Shown in pieces: positions 46,506 through 55,248 of a stretch of 57,688 nucleotides of DNA. Within the stretch, counting starts at the first letter, position 1, and every line of letters begins with the position of its first letter. A model generated the notes under the pieces. It saw only the letters and a program-made list of their open reading frames with translations. It was not told the origin of the DNA and did not search any database. The stretch spans positions 1 to 57,688 of the forward strand of contig NZ_VIQM01000029.1 in assembly GCF_008520265.1 (NCBI RefSeq), in the 5' to 3' direction. Origin of the DNA: Sphingobacterium cavernae. Its GTDB lineage: Bacteria; Bacteroidota; Bacteroidia; Sphingobacteriales; Sphingobacteriaceae. A program made the translations under genes and the position numbers.

Positions 46506-47516
46506 TTATTTGTGAATAGTGGTTTCATATAGCTTTTTACCTTCATGATTGATGATTTTAGCTGATAAACATTTATCATCTACAGAAAAATACATGAATC
46601 CATAATCCGCTGCTGCAAATCTGCTTATTTTAAGGTCTGACTTAACAGGTGTAACCTCTGATCCTGATCCTGAAATAAACTGATGAAAATGCATCTGTTC
46701 AACTTTAATATGTTGTAGGGAATGATCATGCCCAGATAAATACGCATCTACTTTATTCTTATGCAGGATAGCTTCTAAAACTTTCCTTACAGCTAGTGTG
46801 TCATAATTATTAGTTCGAGGACCAACCGTATAAATCGGATGATGACCAACAACAATTTTCCACTTAACTTCTTGGTCTTGCGATGCCAGAAGCTTATCTA
46901 GCCATTCTAGTTGCTTCTCTGCTTGTTGACCGGCAACATGCGGTCCGTATTCACTGTTTTTATAAAACTCAGGTATTAAGGGATTAGTGTCAATAAATGC
47001 TATTAAAACTTTCCCTTTTTCCTTGAGATTGAATACTTTGCTATAGTAGCGGGCTGGCATTTTCCAGCGCCTACTAATTTTAGTGTAGCGTACCTGCGCA
47101 TCCGGATCAGATTTGTAATCATGATTTCCTAAGATAGGATACCAGTCCCACTGCAAAGCAAAATCAGTATAAATATTTTCGAAAGAATAATGCCATAAGG
47201 GATCATGTTCACTAATGACTCCACTGGGATAAAAATTATCTCCCGTAGATATTATGAAATCATTTGGATTATTAGTTACCCAGTTACCCATTTGCTTTGC
47301 AACCTGGAGTTGATGGTCAGCACCATTGCGCCCCCAATCGCCTATTGCTACAAAATTCAATAAGCCTTCGTTCGTTAAATTCGATCGTCCATCGATATCC
47401 TCACTATCAATATTTGTGATGGTATTTGGTGATGCTATCTTTCCAAGCGAAGAACTTGCAATACTGGTTCCTATTGCGCTAGCAAATGTGTTCTTTAAAA
47501 ATTGTCGTCTCCTCAT
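46506..47516 (-). CDS. Tat-type secreted metallophosphatase (purple acid phosphatase-like)
   Basis: 336 residues. The N-terminus MRRRQFLKNTFASAIGTSIA fits a twin-arginine signal (RRQFLK). Metallophosphoesterase blocks: GDWGRNG (Asp60), STGDNFYP (Asp93, Asn94), LGNHDYK (Asn131, His132), VVGHHPIY and LSGHDHSLQH. This matches the tartrate-resistant acid phosphatase (ACP5) type with a dinuclear metal centre, which hydrolyses phosphate monoesters. It begins 3 bp after the susD stop, so it belongs to the ECF-controlled susCD operon. This suggests the transported compound carries phosphate (inference). Confidence 0.88.
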   Translation of the reverse strand: MRRRQFLKNTFASAIGTSIASSSLGKIASPNTITNIDSEDIDGRSNLTNEGLLNFVAIGDWGRNGADHQLQVAKQMGNWVTNNPNDFIISTGDNFYPSGVISEHDPLWHYSFENIYTDFALQWDWYPILGNHDYKSDPDAQVRYTKISRRWKMPARYYSKVFNLKEKGKVLIAFIDTNPLIPEFYKNSEYGPHVAGQQAEKQLEWLDKLLASQDQEVKWKIVVGHHPIYTVGPRTNNYDTLAVRKVLEAILHKNKVDAYLSGHDHSLQHIKVEQMHFHQFISGSGSEVTPVKSDLKISRFAAADYGFMYFSVDDKCLSAKIINHEGKKLYETTIHK

Positions 47517-47519
47517 ATT

Positions 47520-49169
47520 CTAATTGACGTATCCCGGATTTTGTTTCCAAATATTGTTTAGGTTGAGAACTGTAGTGGGAACAGGAAATATTCGTCTGAA
47601 TTTTTCTGTATAGCTTGCGGCATATAAATCCCTGAAGCCCCATTTATCCTCAAATTTTCCATAGCGAATAAGATCATTGCGTCTCCAGGATTCATCTGCA
47701 AATTCTCTGGCGCGTTCATCCAATACATCTTGTAATGTAGGGGAGGCTGTTAACAGGGGGGCTTTAACATATGCGCGTATTTGATTGACTAAGCTCATTG
47801 GTGTTTCGCCATTTGTCGCAGATGCCCCACGTAAAATGGCTTCAGCTTTCATTAGTAAAATGTCTGCATATCTAAAAATTGGCACGTCATTACTTTGATT
47901 ACGTTGATGAGCAGAAGTTACATTTACATCCATGTAAAATTTAATAGATCTATATCCCATAGATCGACCTTTTTGATCATTCCCAACATTAAGCGTAGCC
48001 GCTCCATCCGGACGAAGAATAATGTCTCTAGTTATGTCCAATTGCCATTCAAACTGTGTGTCGGCATCTGCGCCCACGTAATCTTGGTCTATACCCTTTT
48101 TGGAAGTTCGAATTAAAAATGGTCTAGTTCTGTCTTCTTGATAGTTGCTCCAATAGTATTGCTTTCCGCCAATATATGACGCGTTACGTTCGTCTCCAGC
48201 TAAATTAAATTTATCTAAATAAGTGGGTAATACACGAAAAGTTCCTCCCACACTTTGTGGTAGATTTGCAAATTGATTTTGGGCACTACGGTGTATCCAA
48301 AAGCGTGAGAATGTCATCCCTTGTTGACTTTCTTTATCGTAGGGCATTACAAAAATAAAATCTTTGATTTGAGGGCCATTATCGGGACGAAATTTTTCTA
48401 AGAATTTATGACTAGTGAGGTTAAATTGATTGGAGGCAATGATATTGTCGCACATTTTTACTACTTCTTGCAGCTTTTCGTTCGATGCGTTTGGTGTATA
48501 ATCTTCTACATTTTGTGCAGTATACACCGACCAATTTAAATACAGCTTAGCGAGTAATGCCTCAGCCATGTATTTGGTTACTTTTCCGTATGTACTAGAG
48601 TTTACAGTAGTTGGTAATTTATCTTTTATTTCCAGTAATTCCGACTCAATGAATCGGCATACTTCAGGTCTTGGAGATCTATCTGGTTGAACCTCGACTC
48701 TACCTTTTAGTATAGGAGCAGCTCCAAAATTATCCATTAAAATAAAATGGTAGAATGCACGCATAGCACGAATTGGGGCTGCAATATCCGCTTCATCATT
48801 ATTAATAATGGTTAATACATTATTGCTATTTACTATCCCAACGATGGCTGAATTCCACATATTGGTTAACATGCCATTATCTGCATTCCAGTTGTGGACA
48901 TGAAATTGTCTATATTGCCCTCCGTCATACCAATCTGAACCCATAGAAACACTTACTGCTTCGTCAGCTGACAAGGTTTGTACCATCCAATGATCTCTTC
49001 CCATTGCTCCGCGATACGCTGTATACACGTCTGCGGATATTGCTTCTGCGGCGCGTTCATTGTCCGGAAATTCTGTAAATTGTGATTTGATATCAACATC
49101 TAAGTCTGTACAGCCCCATAATGAAAAAGATAAAGCTGTGAAAAAGAATGGTTTGATTATATGTCTCAT
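47520..49169 (-). CDS. SusD/RagB-family surface lipoprotein (pair 3)
   Basis: 549 residues with a lipoprotein signal (Cys20 in SLWGCTD). SusD features: IRAMRAFYHFILMDNFGAAPIL in the N-terminal half and FRYADILLMKAEAILRGA, LVNQIRAYVKAPLL, LDERAREFADESWRRNDLIR and FPVPTTVLNLNNIWKQNPGY at the end. It pairs with the SusC encoded 19 bp upstream. The substrate is not known; the co-transcribed phosphatase suggests a phosphorylated ligand. More diverged from pairs 1 and 2 than those are from each other (by eye). Confidence 0.93.
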   Translation of the reverse strand: MRHIIKPFFFTALSFSLWGCTDLDVDIKSQFTEFPDNERAAEAISADVYTAYRGAMGRDHWMVQTLSADEAVSVSMGSDWYDGGQYRQFHVHNWNADNGMLTNMWNSAIVGIVNSNNVLTIINNDEADIAAPIRAMRAFYHFILMDNFGAAPILKGRVEVQPDRSPRPEVCRFIESELLEIKDKLPTTVNSSTYGKVTKYMAEALLAKLYLNWSVYTAQNVEDYTPNASNEKLQEVVKMCDNIIASNQFNLTSHKFLEKFRPDNGPQIKDFIFVMPYDKESQQGMTFSRFWIHRSAQNQFANLPQSVGGTFRVLPTYLDKFNLAGDERNASYIGGKQYYWSNYQEDRTRPFLIRTSKKGIDQDYVGADADTQFEWQLDITRDIILRPDGAATLNVGNDQKGRSMGYRSIKFYMDVNVTSAHQRNQSNDVPIFRYADILLMKAEAILRGASATNGETPMSLVNQIRAYVKAPLLTASPTLQDVLDERAREFADESWRRNDLIRYGKFEDKWGFRDLYAASYTEKFRRIFPVPTTVLNLNNIWKQNPGYVN

Positions 49170-49188
49170 TTTTTAGTGTCCAATTAAA

Positions 49189-52100
49189 TTAAAAATTAAA
49201 ATTTGCTCCAAACATAAAGGTGCGTGTACGTGGGTAGGTTTGTCTATTATCAATACCTGGTTCAAGGCCACCTAAATTTACTTCTGGATCTAACCCTTTG
49301 TACTTCGTAAATACATAAGGATTATTTACTGTCGCTGCCAGACGAATATTCTTAATTTGGTTTCCAATATTTTTGATTGTGTAGCCAACAGAAAGGGTTG
49401 CGATGCGCAAATAATCACCCGATTCTAGATAGCGGTCTGACAAATAATGTGCGTTAATATCTGTAGGCTTTTGGGTATCCACTACCTCAGCTAAGACGTT
49501 TTTATTTCCTGCGTTTCCAACGACGTTAGAGTGTCTAGCTCGTGTACCATTCATAATCTTTCCTCCAAATACACCTTGGAATAGCATAGTTGCACTCCAT
49601 TGCTTGTATGCTAGAGAGTTGTTCCAGCCCAACGTGAATTTCGGGAGTGCTGTGCCTGTAAAGGCCCTATCTTTAAGTTCCGGAGTAATGGTTGTTTCTC
49701 CTGTTCGCTCGCCCATATCTTCATCTCTCACATAAAATGTAGATACACCATCCTCATTATAACCTGCCCACTCCCAAGTATAAAACTGACCAATTGCATG
49801 TCCTTCCATTAAACGTTGTTGATTTGCATTCGAATGTCCAGCGCCGTCCAAATAGGCTAATTCAATAAATTGGGAAGAGAATCTTTCATTAGAAATTGAT
49901 TTGACTATATTTTTGTTTTGGGATAGATTAATTCCGGAATTCCACGTGAAAAATTCTGTTTTAGCAGGAACCGTATTAAGACTAAATTCAAAACCTGTAT
50001 TATTTATTTTTCCAATATTGGCTGTGAGGTATCCTGAAGGGTATATTACCGGAGATACTGCAAAGCTATATATTAAATCACTTGTATTCTTATCATACCA
50101 CTCGAGAGATCCGCTTAAGCGATTATTAAATAGTGAGAAGTCTACCCCAATATTTAACATATCTGTTCGTTCCCATTTTAGATTTGGATTGGAATCTCTT
50201 AATGCTTTGAGGGTCCGTACTATTTGACCCAAACTGTTTTCAAAATCTGTTACAGATGCGCCATATACTGATCTTGCGGTAAACACATCAAAGCCTAAGG
50301 AGTTACCACTGGATCCATAGCCAGTTCTTAGTTTTAGTTCATTAATAACATTGCTGTCTTTCAAAAAGTCTTCTTCCGAAATTTTCCATGCTGCGGATAT
50401 TGAAGGAAATGTGCCCCAACGATTGTTTAGACCAAAGGCTGATGAGCCATCTCGGCGTAAAGTCCCTTGCAAGATATACTTGTTGTCAAATATGTAATTC
50501 AGTCTAGAGTATAAAGAAATCATACGTAATGTCGATAGGTAATAGCCTCCAAATCCATTACGATTAATTACATTAGCCATTCCGGGATTATAATAGGTAA
50601 GATCATCACCATAGAAATCAGATACAGAAAGTTGTATTCCATCATTGTTATCTGCTTCTTCCCACGAGTAGCCTAATAATGCGCTAATTTTATGCATGCT
50701 AAATGTTTTGTCATAGGCTAAGTTTGTTTCAAGAACTTTACGCTGATCTTCAACAGCTGCTCTAGTAGCCCTACCATTCATATTACGAGCTATCATTGAT
50801 AGCGAGCTGTTGTATTCATTGAAGTTATATTGTTTGTTTTGCAAAGACAGGTCTAAATTGTATTTCATACCATCAAAAATTTGATAACCTAACTTGGCAT
50901 GACCTTGAATTAACTTTGTCTTTGATAAAATAATATTTTCTTCAATTAATGAGACTGGGTTGGCATATTGTGATCTGGGTGTATTTTCAAACCAAGTTCC
51001 ATCATCATTTTTAAGAGGCGAATACGGAAGATAATAATACATCGCGTCAAATACGCTTAATCCTTGTCCCAGCGCCGGTACGTTATTCTGCTTTGTTAGG
51101 CTGACATTTACATTGAATGAAAGATCTAATTTATCGTTCATGGCCTTTGATTGAAGGTATCCACGTCCTATCTGGCGACCAAGGTCTGTGCCTTTTATTA
51201 CTCCTTGATTATTGAATGTGTTGATGCTAGCGCTATATTTGGTTTTCTCGTTACCTCCCAAAATCGAAACATTATGATTATGCGAGATTCCTGTTCGACT
51301 AACTTCTTTTTGCCAATCTGTATCGGCTCCTGTATCATCTACAGGTTCCATGGAGAAGCCGTTGTCGTTTATATAAGATCTATATTGCTGCGCATTCATC
51401 ATTTCTAAACGTTTAGCGATCTTATCAACAGCAAAATAGCTATCATAATTTATAGCAGATTGGCCTGTTTTACCTTTTTTAGTTGTTACAATTATAACAC
51501 CATTTGCTGCTTTGGAACCGTATATTGCTGTTGCGGAAGCATCACGCAGAACATCTATGCTCTCAATATCTTGTGGAGAAACCAGAGCCAAAGACGCGCC
51601 AGGTACACCGTCAATTACATAATAAGGCTCTGTTGCCTCACCAGATCTTAGGCTGGATGAGCCACGTAAGGTCACAGATGGGGTCGCGTTTGGATTGCTA
51701 TTATTATTGGAGATTACTAATCCAGGGACTTTTCCTTGCAGGAGTTGACCCACATTACTAAATACTCCAGTGTTTAGATCTTCGGATTTTATTGATGTGA
51801 TGGATCCTGTAAGATCTTTTTTGCTAGTCATCCCATATCCGATGTAGACTTCATCAATGTTTTGATTGCTTGTTTTCATCCTGACACTCAACGCAATTTG
51901 TTGCCCATTTCTAATAGTATATCCAGACAACGTATCGTTTTGATAGCCTACACTACTGAATATAAATTGATAAGGCCCGCCTTCAGGTAAATTTTTGAAT
52001 GTAAATAATCCGCTATTTGACGAACTGGTGTTAAATGAATTACCGGTGATAGTATGTAGTGCCTTAATACTTACCCCAGAGAGAAGTTGTCCATTTTCAT

Positions 52101-52212
52101 CCTGTGTAGCTCCTTTAACTTGTTCCTGTTGCGCATAAAGAGGTTTGGTGCCCAATAATGTGATAATGAGCAGTGCCATCTTTGGCAATGTGTTTAATTG
52201 GTTTTTAAGCAT
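49189..52212 (-). CDS. SusC/RagA-family TonB-dependent transporter (pair 3)
   Basis: About 1007 residues from ATG 52212 (MLKNQLNTLPKMALLIITLL, a proper signal peptide cleaved near LYAQ). The open frame extends to 52284, but that would overlap fecR and place 24 polar residues before the signal, so 52212, 10 bp after the fecR stop, is preferred. A carboxypeptidase-D-regulatory-like domain (QVKGATQDENGQLLSGVSI) follows at once, then plug motifs PYYVIDGVPGASLALVSPQD and IDVLRDASATAIYGSKAANG, and the barrel ending TFMFGANFNF. No STN domain precedes the plug although sigma/FecR genes sit next door. Confidence 0.94.
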   Translation of the reverse strand: MLKNQLNTLPKMALLIITLLGTKPLYAQQEQVKGATQDENGQLLSGVSIKALHTITGNSFNTSSSNSGLFTFKNLPEGGPYQFIFSSVGYQNDTLSGYTIRNGQQIALSVRMKTSNQNIDEVYIGYGMTSKKDLTGSITSIKSEDLNTGVFSNVGQLLQGKVPGLVISNNNSNPNATPSVTLRGSSSLRSGEATEPYYVIDGVPGASLALVSPQDIESIDVLRDASATAIYGSKAANGVIIVTTKKGKTGQSAINYDSYFAVDKIAKRLEMMNAQQYRSYINDNGFSMEPVDDTGADTDWQKEVSRTGISHNHNVSILGGNEKTKYSASINTFNNQGVIKGTDLGRQIGRGYLQSKAMNDKLDLSFNVNVSLTKQNNVPALGQGLSVFDAMYYYLPYSPLKNDDGTWFENTPRSQYANPVSLIEENIILSKTKLIQGHAKLGYQIFDGMKYNLDLSLQNKQYNFNEYNSSLSMIARNMNGRATRAAVEDQRKVLETNLAYDKTFSMHKISALLGYSWEEADNNDGIQLSVSDFYGDDLTYYNPGMANVINRNGFGGYYLSTLRMISLYSRLNYIFDNKYILQGTLRRDGSSAFGLNNRWGTFPSISAAWKISEEDFLKDSNVINELKLRTGYGSSGNSLGFDVFTARSVYGASVTDFENSLGQIVRTLKALRDSNPNLKWERTDMLNIGVDFSLFNNRLSGSLEWYDKNTSDLIYSFAVSPVIYPSGYLTANIGKINNTGFEFSLNTVPAKTEFFTWNSGINLSQNKNIVKSISNERFSSQFIELAYLDGAGHSNANQQRLMEGHAIGQFYTWEWAGYNEDGVSTFYVRDEDMGERTGETTITPELKDRAFTGTALPKFTLGWNNSLAYKQWSATMLFQGVFGGKIMNGTRARHSNVVGNAGNKNVLAEVVDTQKPTDINAHYLSDRYLESGDYLRIATLSVGYTIKNIGNQIKNIRLAATVNNPYVFTKYKGLDPEVNLGGLEPGIDNRQTYPRTRTFMFGANFNF

Positions 52213-52222
52213 GTTTAGATCC

Positions 52223-53308
52223 TTAATTTTTGGTTTCTTTTTGTGATTTTTCATTTTTGTCGATGTAATAGATGCCATCTTCACTTTTACGCCATTCCAG
52301 GCTGTTAATCAGACAAATTATTTGCAATGCATCTTCTAGATTTTCTGTACTTGAATTTACAGTTCCGGTAAAAGTTATATGTTCAAGTGATTTATCTTCA
52401 ATAATAATTTCTGTTTTATAAAGACTACTTAATAAGTTGACAACTTCAGGAAGAGGCATTTTCTCCATTTTTACAATTGGAGCCTGGACTTCATTCGGTA
52501 CCTTTTCGATAGGTTTACTTTTGTTTAATTGAGAAGGAATTATATGGTTTAACTGCTGAGTTGCATTGTTAAGTATAAGTTTTTCACCTCTATTGCTTAG
52601 GTATATTTCATCAAATTTTGATTCTACATTAGCAGACTTAATAACGATTTTTCCGCTATGTAAAGTCACTGTAGTATTACGTTTCTTTTTATAAGCATCA
52701 ATTGTGAAGGACGTACCTAGTGCGGTAGTCTTAGTATGATCACTCCATACGCTAAATGGTTTATTCGAATCTTCAGTTACTTTAAAATAAGCCTTGCCAA
52801 TTAAGTGTATGTCTCTATTAGTCGCTGTGAAATTTTGTGGATAGCTAACCTGAGATGAAGGATATAATTTGACTTTTGATGAGTCTGGTAATGTTATCCA
52901 TTTTATTTTTTTGTCTGTATTGACTTCAGTTAACCAAATATCTTGCTGTGGTACTGGTAGGTTGGTATTTGAAAGGGTTTCAATATTTATTTCCGCTTGC
53001 TTGTCTAACTGATGTTGATAGAATATCCAAGAAAAACAAATAATAAGGCACGCGGCTGCACTGTATTTGATAATGCTATATATTTTATATTTTTTATCTC
53101 GTCTGTCAAATTCTTCAATGGTATCTTTTACGATTTGTGACTTGACAGCTTTGTATATTTTATCCGATGGGATATGCGCATTATTTTCAGATTTATAGTT
53201 CTCCCATGACTCATTACCAAGCAAATGGTCAACTATTTTTTCCCGATTACGCCATACCGATTTTTTTAATTCGTTATTAGTTATCTTTTTCTTGTCCTTC
53301 ATAAACAT
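52223..53308 (-). CDS. FecR-family anti-sigma factor
   Basis: 361 residues. A cytoplasmic N-terminal region (about 1-83), one membrane helix (about 84-102, YSAAACLIICFSWIFYQH), the periplasmic FecR domain (about 135-240, ITLPDSSKVKLYPSSQVSYP, HLIGKAYFKVTEDSNKPFSV) and a C-terminal DUF4974-type segment (MPLPEVVNLLSSLYKTEIII, FTGTVNSSTENLEDALQIIC). FecR proteins hold or activate ECF sigma factors in response to signals at the outer-membrane transporter. It lies 191 bp downstream of the sigma gene and 10 bp upstream of susC. A start at Met3 (53302) is equally possible. Confidence 0.92.
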   Translation of the reverse strand: MFMKDKKKITNNELKKSVWRNREKIVDHLLGNESWENYKSENNAHIPSDKIYKAVKSQIVKDTIEEFDRRDKKYKIYSIIKYSAAACLIICFSWIFYQHQLDKQAEINIETLSNTNLPVPQQDIWLTEVNTDKKIKWITLPDSSKVKLYPSSQVSYPQNFTATNRDIHLIGKAYFKVTEDSNKPFSVWSDHTKTTALGTSFTIDAYKKKRNTTVTLHSGKIVIKSANVESKFDEIYLSNRGEKLILNNATQQLNHIIPSQLNKSKPIEKVPNEVQAPIVKMEKMPLPEVVNLLSSLYKTEIIIEDKSLEHITFTGTVNSSTENLEDALQIICLINSLEWRKSEDGIYYIDKNEKSQKETKN

Positions 53309-53499
53309 ATTACGTTTGTCAAGGACTTGACCCTAGCTTGATATTAATTTTTTAACATTAGAATTATCGGATTCTATACAAGTAAAGCCTAAGGGGTTGG
53401 TTTTGCGCTTGTTATGGATTGGCTGTAGATGTTGATATTATTATATTCACATTTCATATAGTGGACAATAATAATTAGGCCTGAATAATTAAATTTTAG

Positions 53500-54024
53500 C
53501 TATAACATTATAGAATATAGATGCTGCTTGAGTTGTACTAAAGCTTTGGTAATATGTTGTTCAACGGATTTGGTGGATATATTCAATGACTGTGCAATTT
53601 CTTTGTGCGTTAAGCCTTGTTTTCTACTCAATTCGAAGACTAGACGTCTCACCGGTGGCATTTTTGCTATATCTTTTTCTATAATGCAAATAAGATCTTT
53701 ACTTTCTAGCGCCTTTATTAAGTTATCTGTAAACGGTGTCACTGCTGCTTCACCTTCGTATTTAAATCGATTTGCTTCTTTGCGAAGTTCATCAATCATA
53801 ACTTGTCTGGCCATACCAAATAGCTGCACATTTATTGGTAATGATGGATTTAATTTGGCTCTATTTTTCCAGACCTTAATAAATGTTAGCTGAGTTACTT
53901 CTTCTGCTATAAATTCGGATTTAGTACGTTGAACTATAAAGCCGTAAATTTCTCGATGAAAATTCTCATAGACCTGCGAAAAAGCTTGGTCGTTATCTTC
54001 TTGTATAGACGCAATTAGATTCAT
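53500..54024 (-). CDS. ECF-type RNA polymerase sigma factor
   Basis: 174 residues: sigma-70 region 2 (about 10-75, DNDQAFSQVYENFHREIYGF and EEVTQLTFIKVWKNR) and region 4 (about 115-170, MPPVRRLVFELSRKQGLTHK and EIAQSLNISTKSVEQHITKA). This is the Bacteroidota ECF group that is paired with FecR and SusC genes. It should direct transcription of the adjacent fecR/susCD/phosphatase genes when released. The 191 bp before fecR may hold a second promoter. It reads away from the solo tnpB right end, which lies about 400 bp upstream. Confidence 0.93.
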   Translation of the reverse strand: MNLIASIQEDNDQAFSQVYENFHREIYGFIVQRTKSEFIAEEVTQLTFIKVWKNRAKLNPSLPINVQLFGMARQVMIDELRKEANRFKYEGEAAVTPFTDNLIKALESKDLICIIEKDIAKMPPVRRLVFELSRKQGLTHKEIAQSLNISTKSVEQHITKALVQLKQHLYSIML

Positions 54025-54418
54025 TTCAAGGCGAAATTAGCTAGTCATGGTTAATTAAAAGTTCATTGTATATTAACAAAACATCATTTTTGAAAATGAT
54101 TAATTAAGAAAGTAGCATTTATAGGAATTACTTATTACGTAATTCTACATGTTTAAATTTCTTACTCCGTCAATTTTTTAGTGATAAAATTAATTAATGT
54201 CGTTTGTATATTGGTTCTGTCATCAAATCCTAACTGAAAAGGCATTTGATCTTTGGTAAAGATATGAATTTATTAATCAAGACAAAAATTCAGTCCTAAA
54301 ATCATACTTATAAGAGGCATATTAACATATTCTAAGAACGATTTGGACGGCAACTTTATACTAATCCACTGATTTAGAGTTATGTTATTTTGACAGTTTT
54401 AATAGAAACCAAACAACA
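54025..54418. other. Non-coding stretch upstream of the sigma factor gene
   Basis: About 390 bp, AT-rich, with no recognisable gene. It must contain the sigma-factor promoter near 54030-54080. If the solo right end at 54419 derives from an internally deleted element, that element's left end should lie here, but I cannot see a convincing left-end hairpin. Confidence 0.4.
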
Positions 54419-54497
54419 ACTCAAATAAGACTTTGGCAACAAAGCACAAGTCTGTGAAGCCCGAAGCCCATTTGTCTTTAGCAAATGGGTAGTTCAC
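54419..54497 (+). mobile_element. Solo IS200/IS605 right end / omegaRNA scaffold, copy 2 (no tnpB)
   Basis: 79 bases identical to 63-141 except one (A at 54484 for G at 128). It keeps the last 24 codons of the tnpB frame through TAG, the stem CCCATTTG/CAAATGGG with loop TCTTTAG, and the end TAGTTCAC. Sequence before 54419 does not encode TnpB. The stem is fully Watson-Crick here, while copy 1 has a G-T pair at the same place, so the fold is kept in both. It is a relic or a small non-autonomous derivative that a full TnpB elsewhere could serve in trans (inference). Any guide would begin at 54498. Confidence 0.8.
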
Positions 54498-54547
54498 ATT
54501 AGTTGCGAAGCCTAACATTTTGTGTTGTGCTTTAGATTTTCAATAAG

Positions 54548-54588
54548 GATATTTTGCCAAAACTACTTGGAAAGTTCAGCAAAATATC
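54548..54588 (-). terminator. Hairpin after the TetR gene
   Basis: GATATTTTGC (54548-54557) pairs perfectly with GCAAAATATC (54579-54588) around a 21-base loop, 5 bp beyond the TetR stop on the minus strand. There is no long T run, so strength is uncertain. Confidence 0.5.
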
Positions 54589-54593
54589 ATTAG

Positions 54594-55238
54594 TTATGAT
54601 TTAATATTAGGTTTTCTAAATATTAATTCAATCATGTCGAAAAGGGCTTTCTTAATTTCCTCTTGTCCTTTTTTACTATTAATATCAATTTCACAAAATT
54701 CTCCACCAGTTGTTTTTGCATGCAATGTTAAATAGTATACACCAGATAGAAGAATAGCGTAACATGCCCGAAGATTAATAGGGCTATCTTTAAAATATTC
54801 ATCGGTTTGTGCAAACATTTCTTTGCCTAAAAGCTCTCTTTCAAAACTCAACCTTTTTAAATGTTCACTTTGTTCCGATATTTCCCATGTTAAAATTTTT
54901 CTCGCTTCCTCTAGATTATAAAGATTGTCAAAAAGGTGTATCAAAAATTCTGATGCTAAATGTTTTCCATGGTCTTTGAATGATAAATCAATGTTATCAA
55001 AAGTTCCTTCACTTAGTTGCGCCCAAAAATCTCTTTTACGGAAGTATTGCGCCAAGAGTTCATCCAAACCTCCGAAATAGCGGTAGATAAGTTTTTTATC
55101 TACCATAGCTTTTCTAGCGATATTGTTGATTCTTAACTTCGAATATCCATCTGTAATAATAATCTCTCCCACAGCCTCAATTAGCTTTTCCATTGTTCGT
55201 TCTTTATTACGAATCTCTCCGTCGACAATTTTTCGCAT
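54594..55238 (-). CDS. TetR-family transcriptional regulator
   Basis: 214 residues. The N-terminal helix-turn-helix (about 15-60) shows TMEKLIEAVGEIIITDGYSK and NNIARKAMVDKKLIYRYFGG, the TetR pattern of a three-helix domain ending in Y-x-Y/H-F. The remaining helices form an unassigned ligand-binding domain. It starts 10 bp after the AONS-like gene, so the two form an operon, and TetR may regulate that operon. The ligand is unknown. A possible link between this regulator and lipid or pigment metabolism is only a guess and I do not assign it. Confidence 0.88.
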   Translation of the reverse strand: MRKIVDGEIRNKERTMEKLIEAVGEIIITDGYSKLRINNIARKAMVDKKLIYRYFGGLDELLAQYFRKRDFWAQLSEGTFDNIDLSFKDHGKHLASEFLIHLFDNLYNLEEARKILTWEISEQSEHLKRLSFERELLGKEMFAQTDEYFKDSPINLRACYAILLSGVYYLTLHAKTTGGEFCEIDINSKKGQEEIKKALFDMIELIFRKPNIKS

Positions 55239-55248
55239 AATGTTTTTT

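Noticed and set aside
52213..52284. Extended N-terminus for SusC pair 3
   Set aside because: It overlaps fecR and adds 24 charged residues before a good signal peptide at 52212.
54180..54300. Short plus-strand frame upstream of the solo right end
   Set aside because: Only about 20 residues, no similarity to TnpB and no other support.
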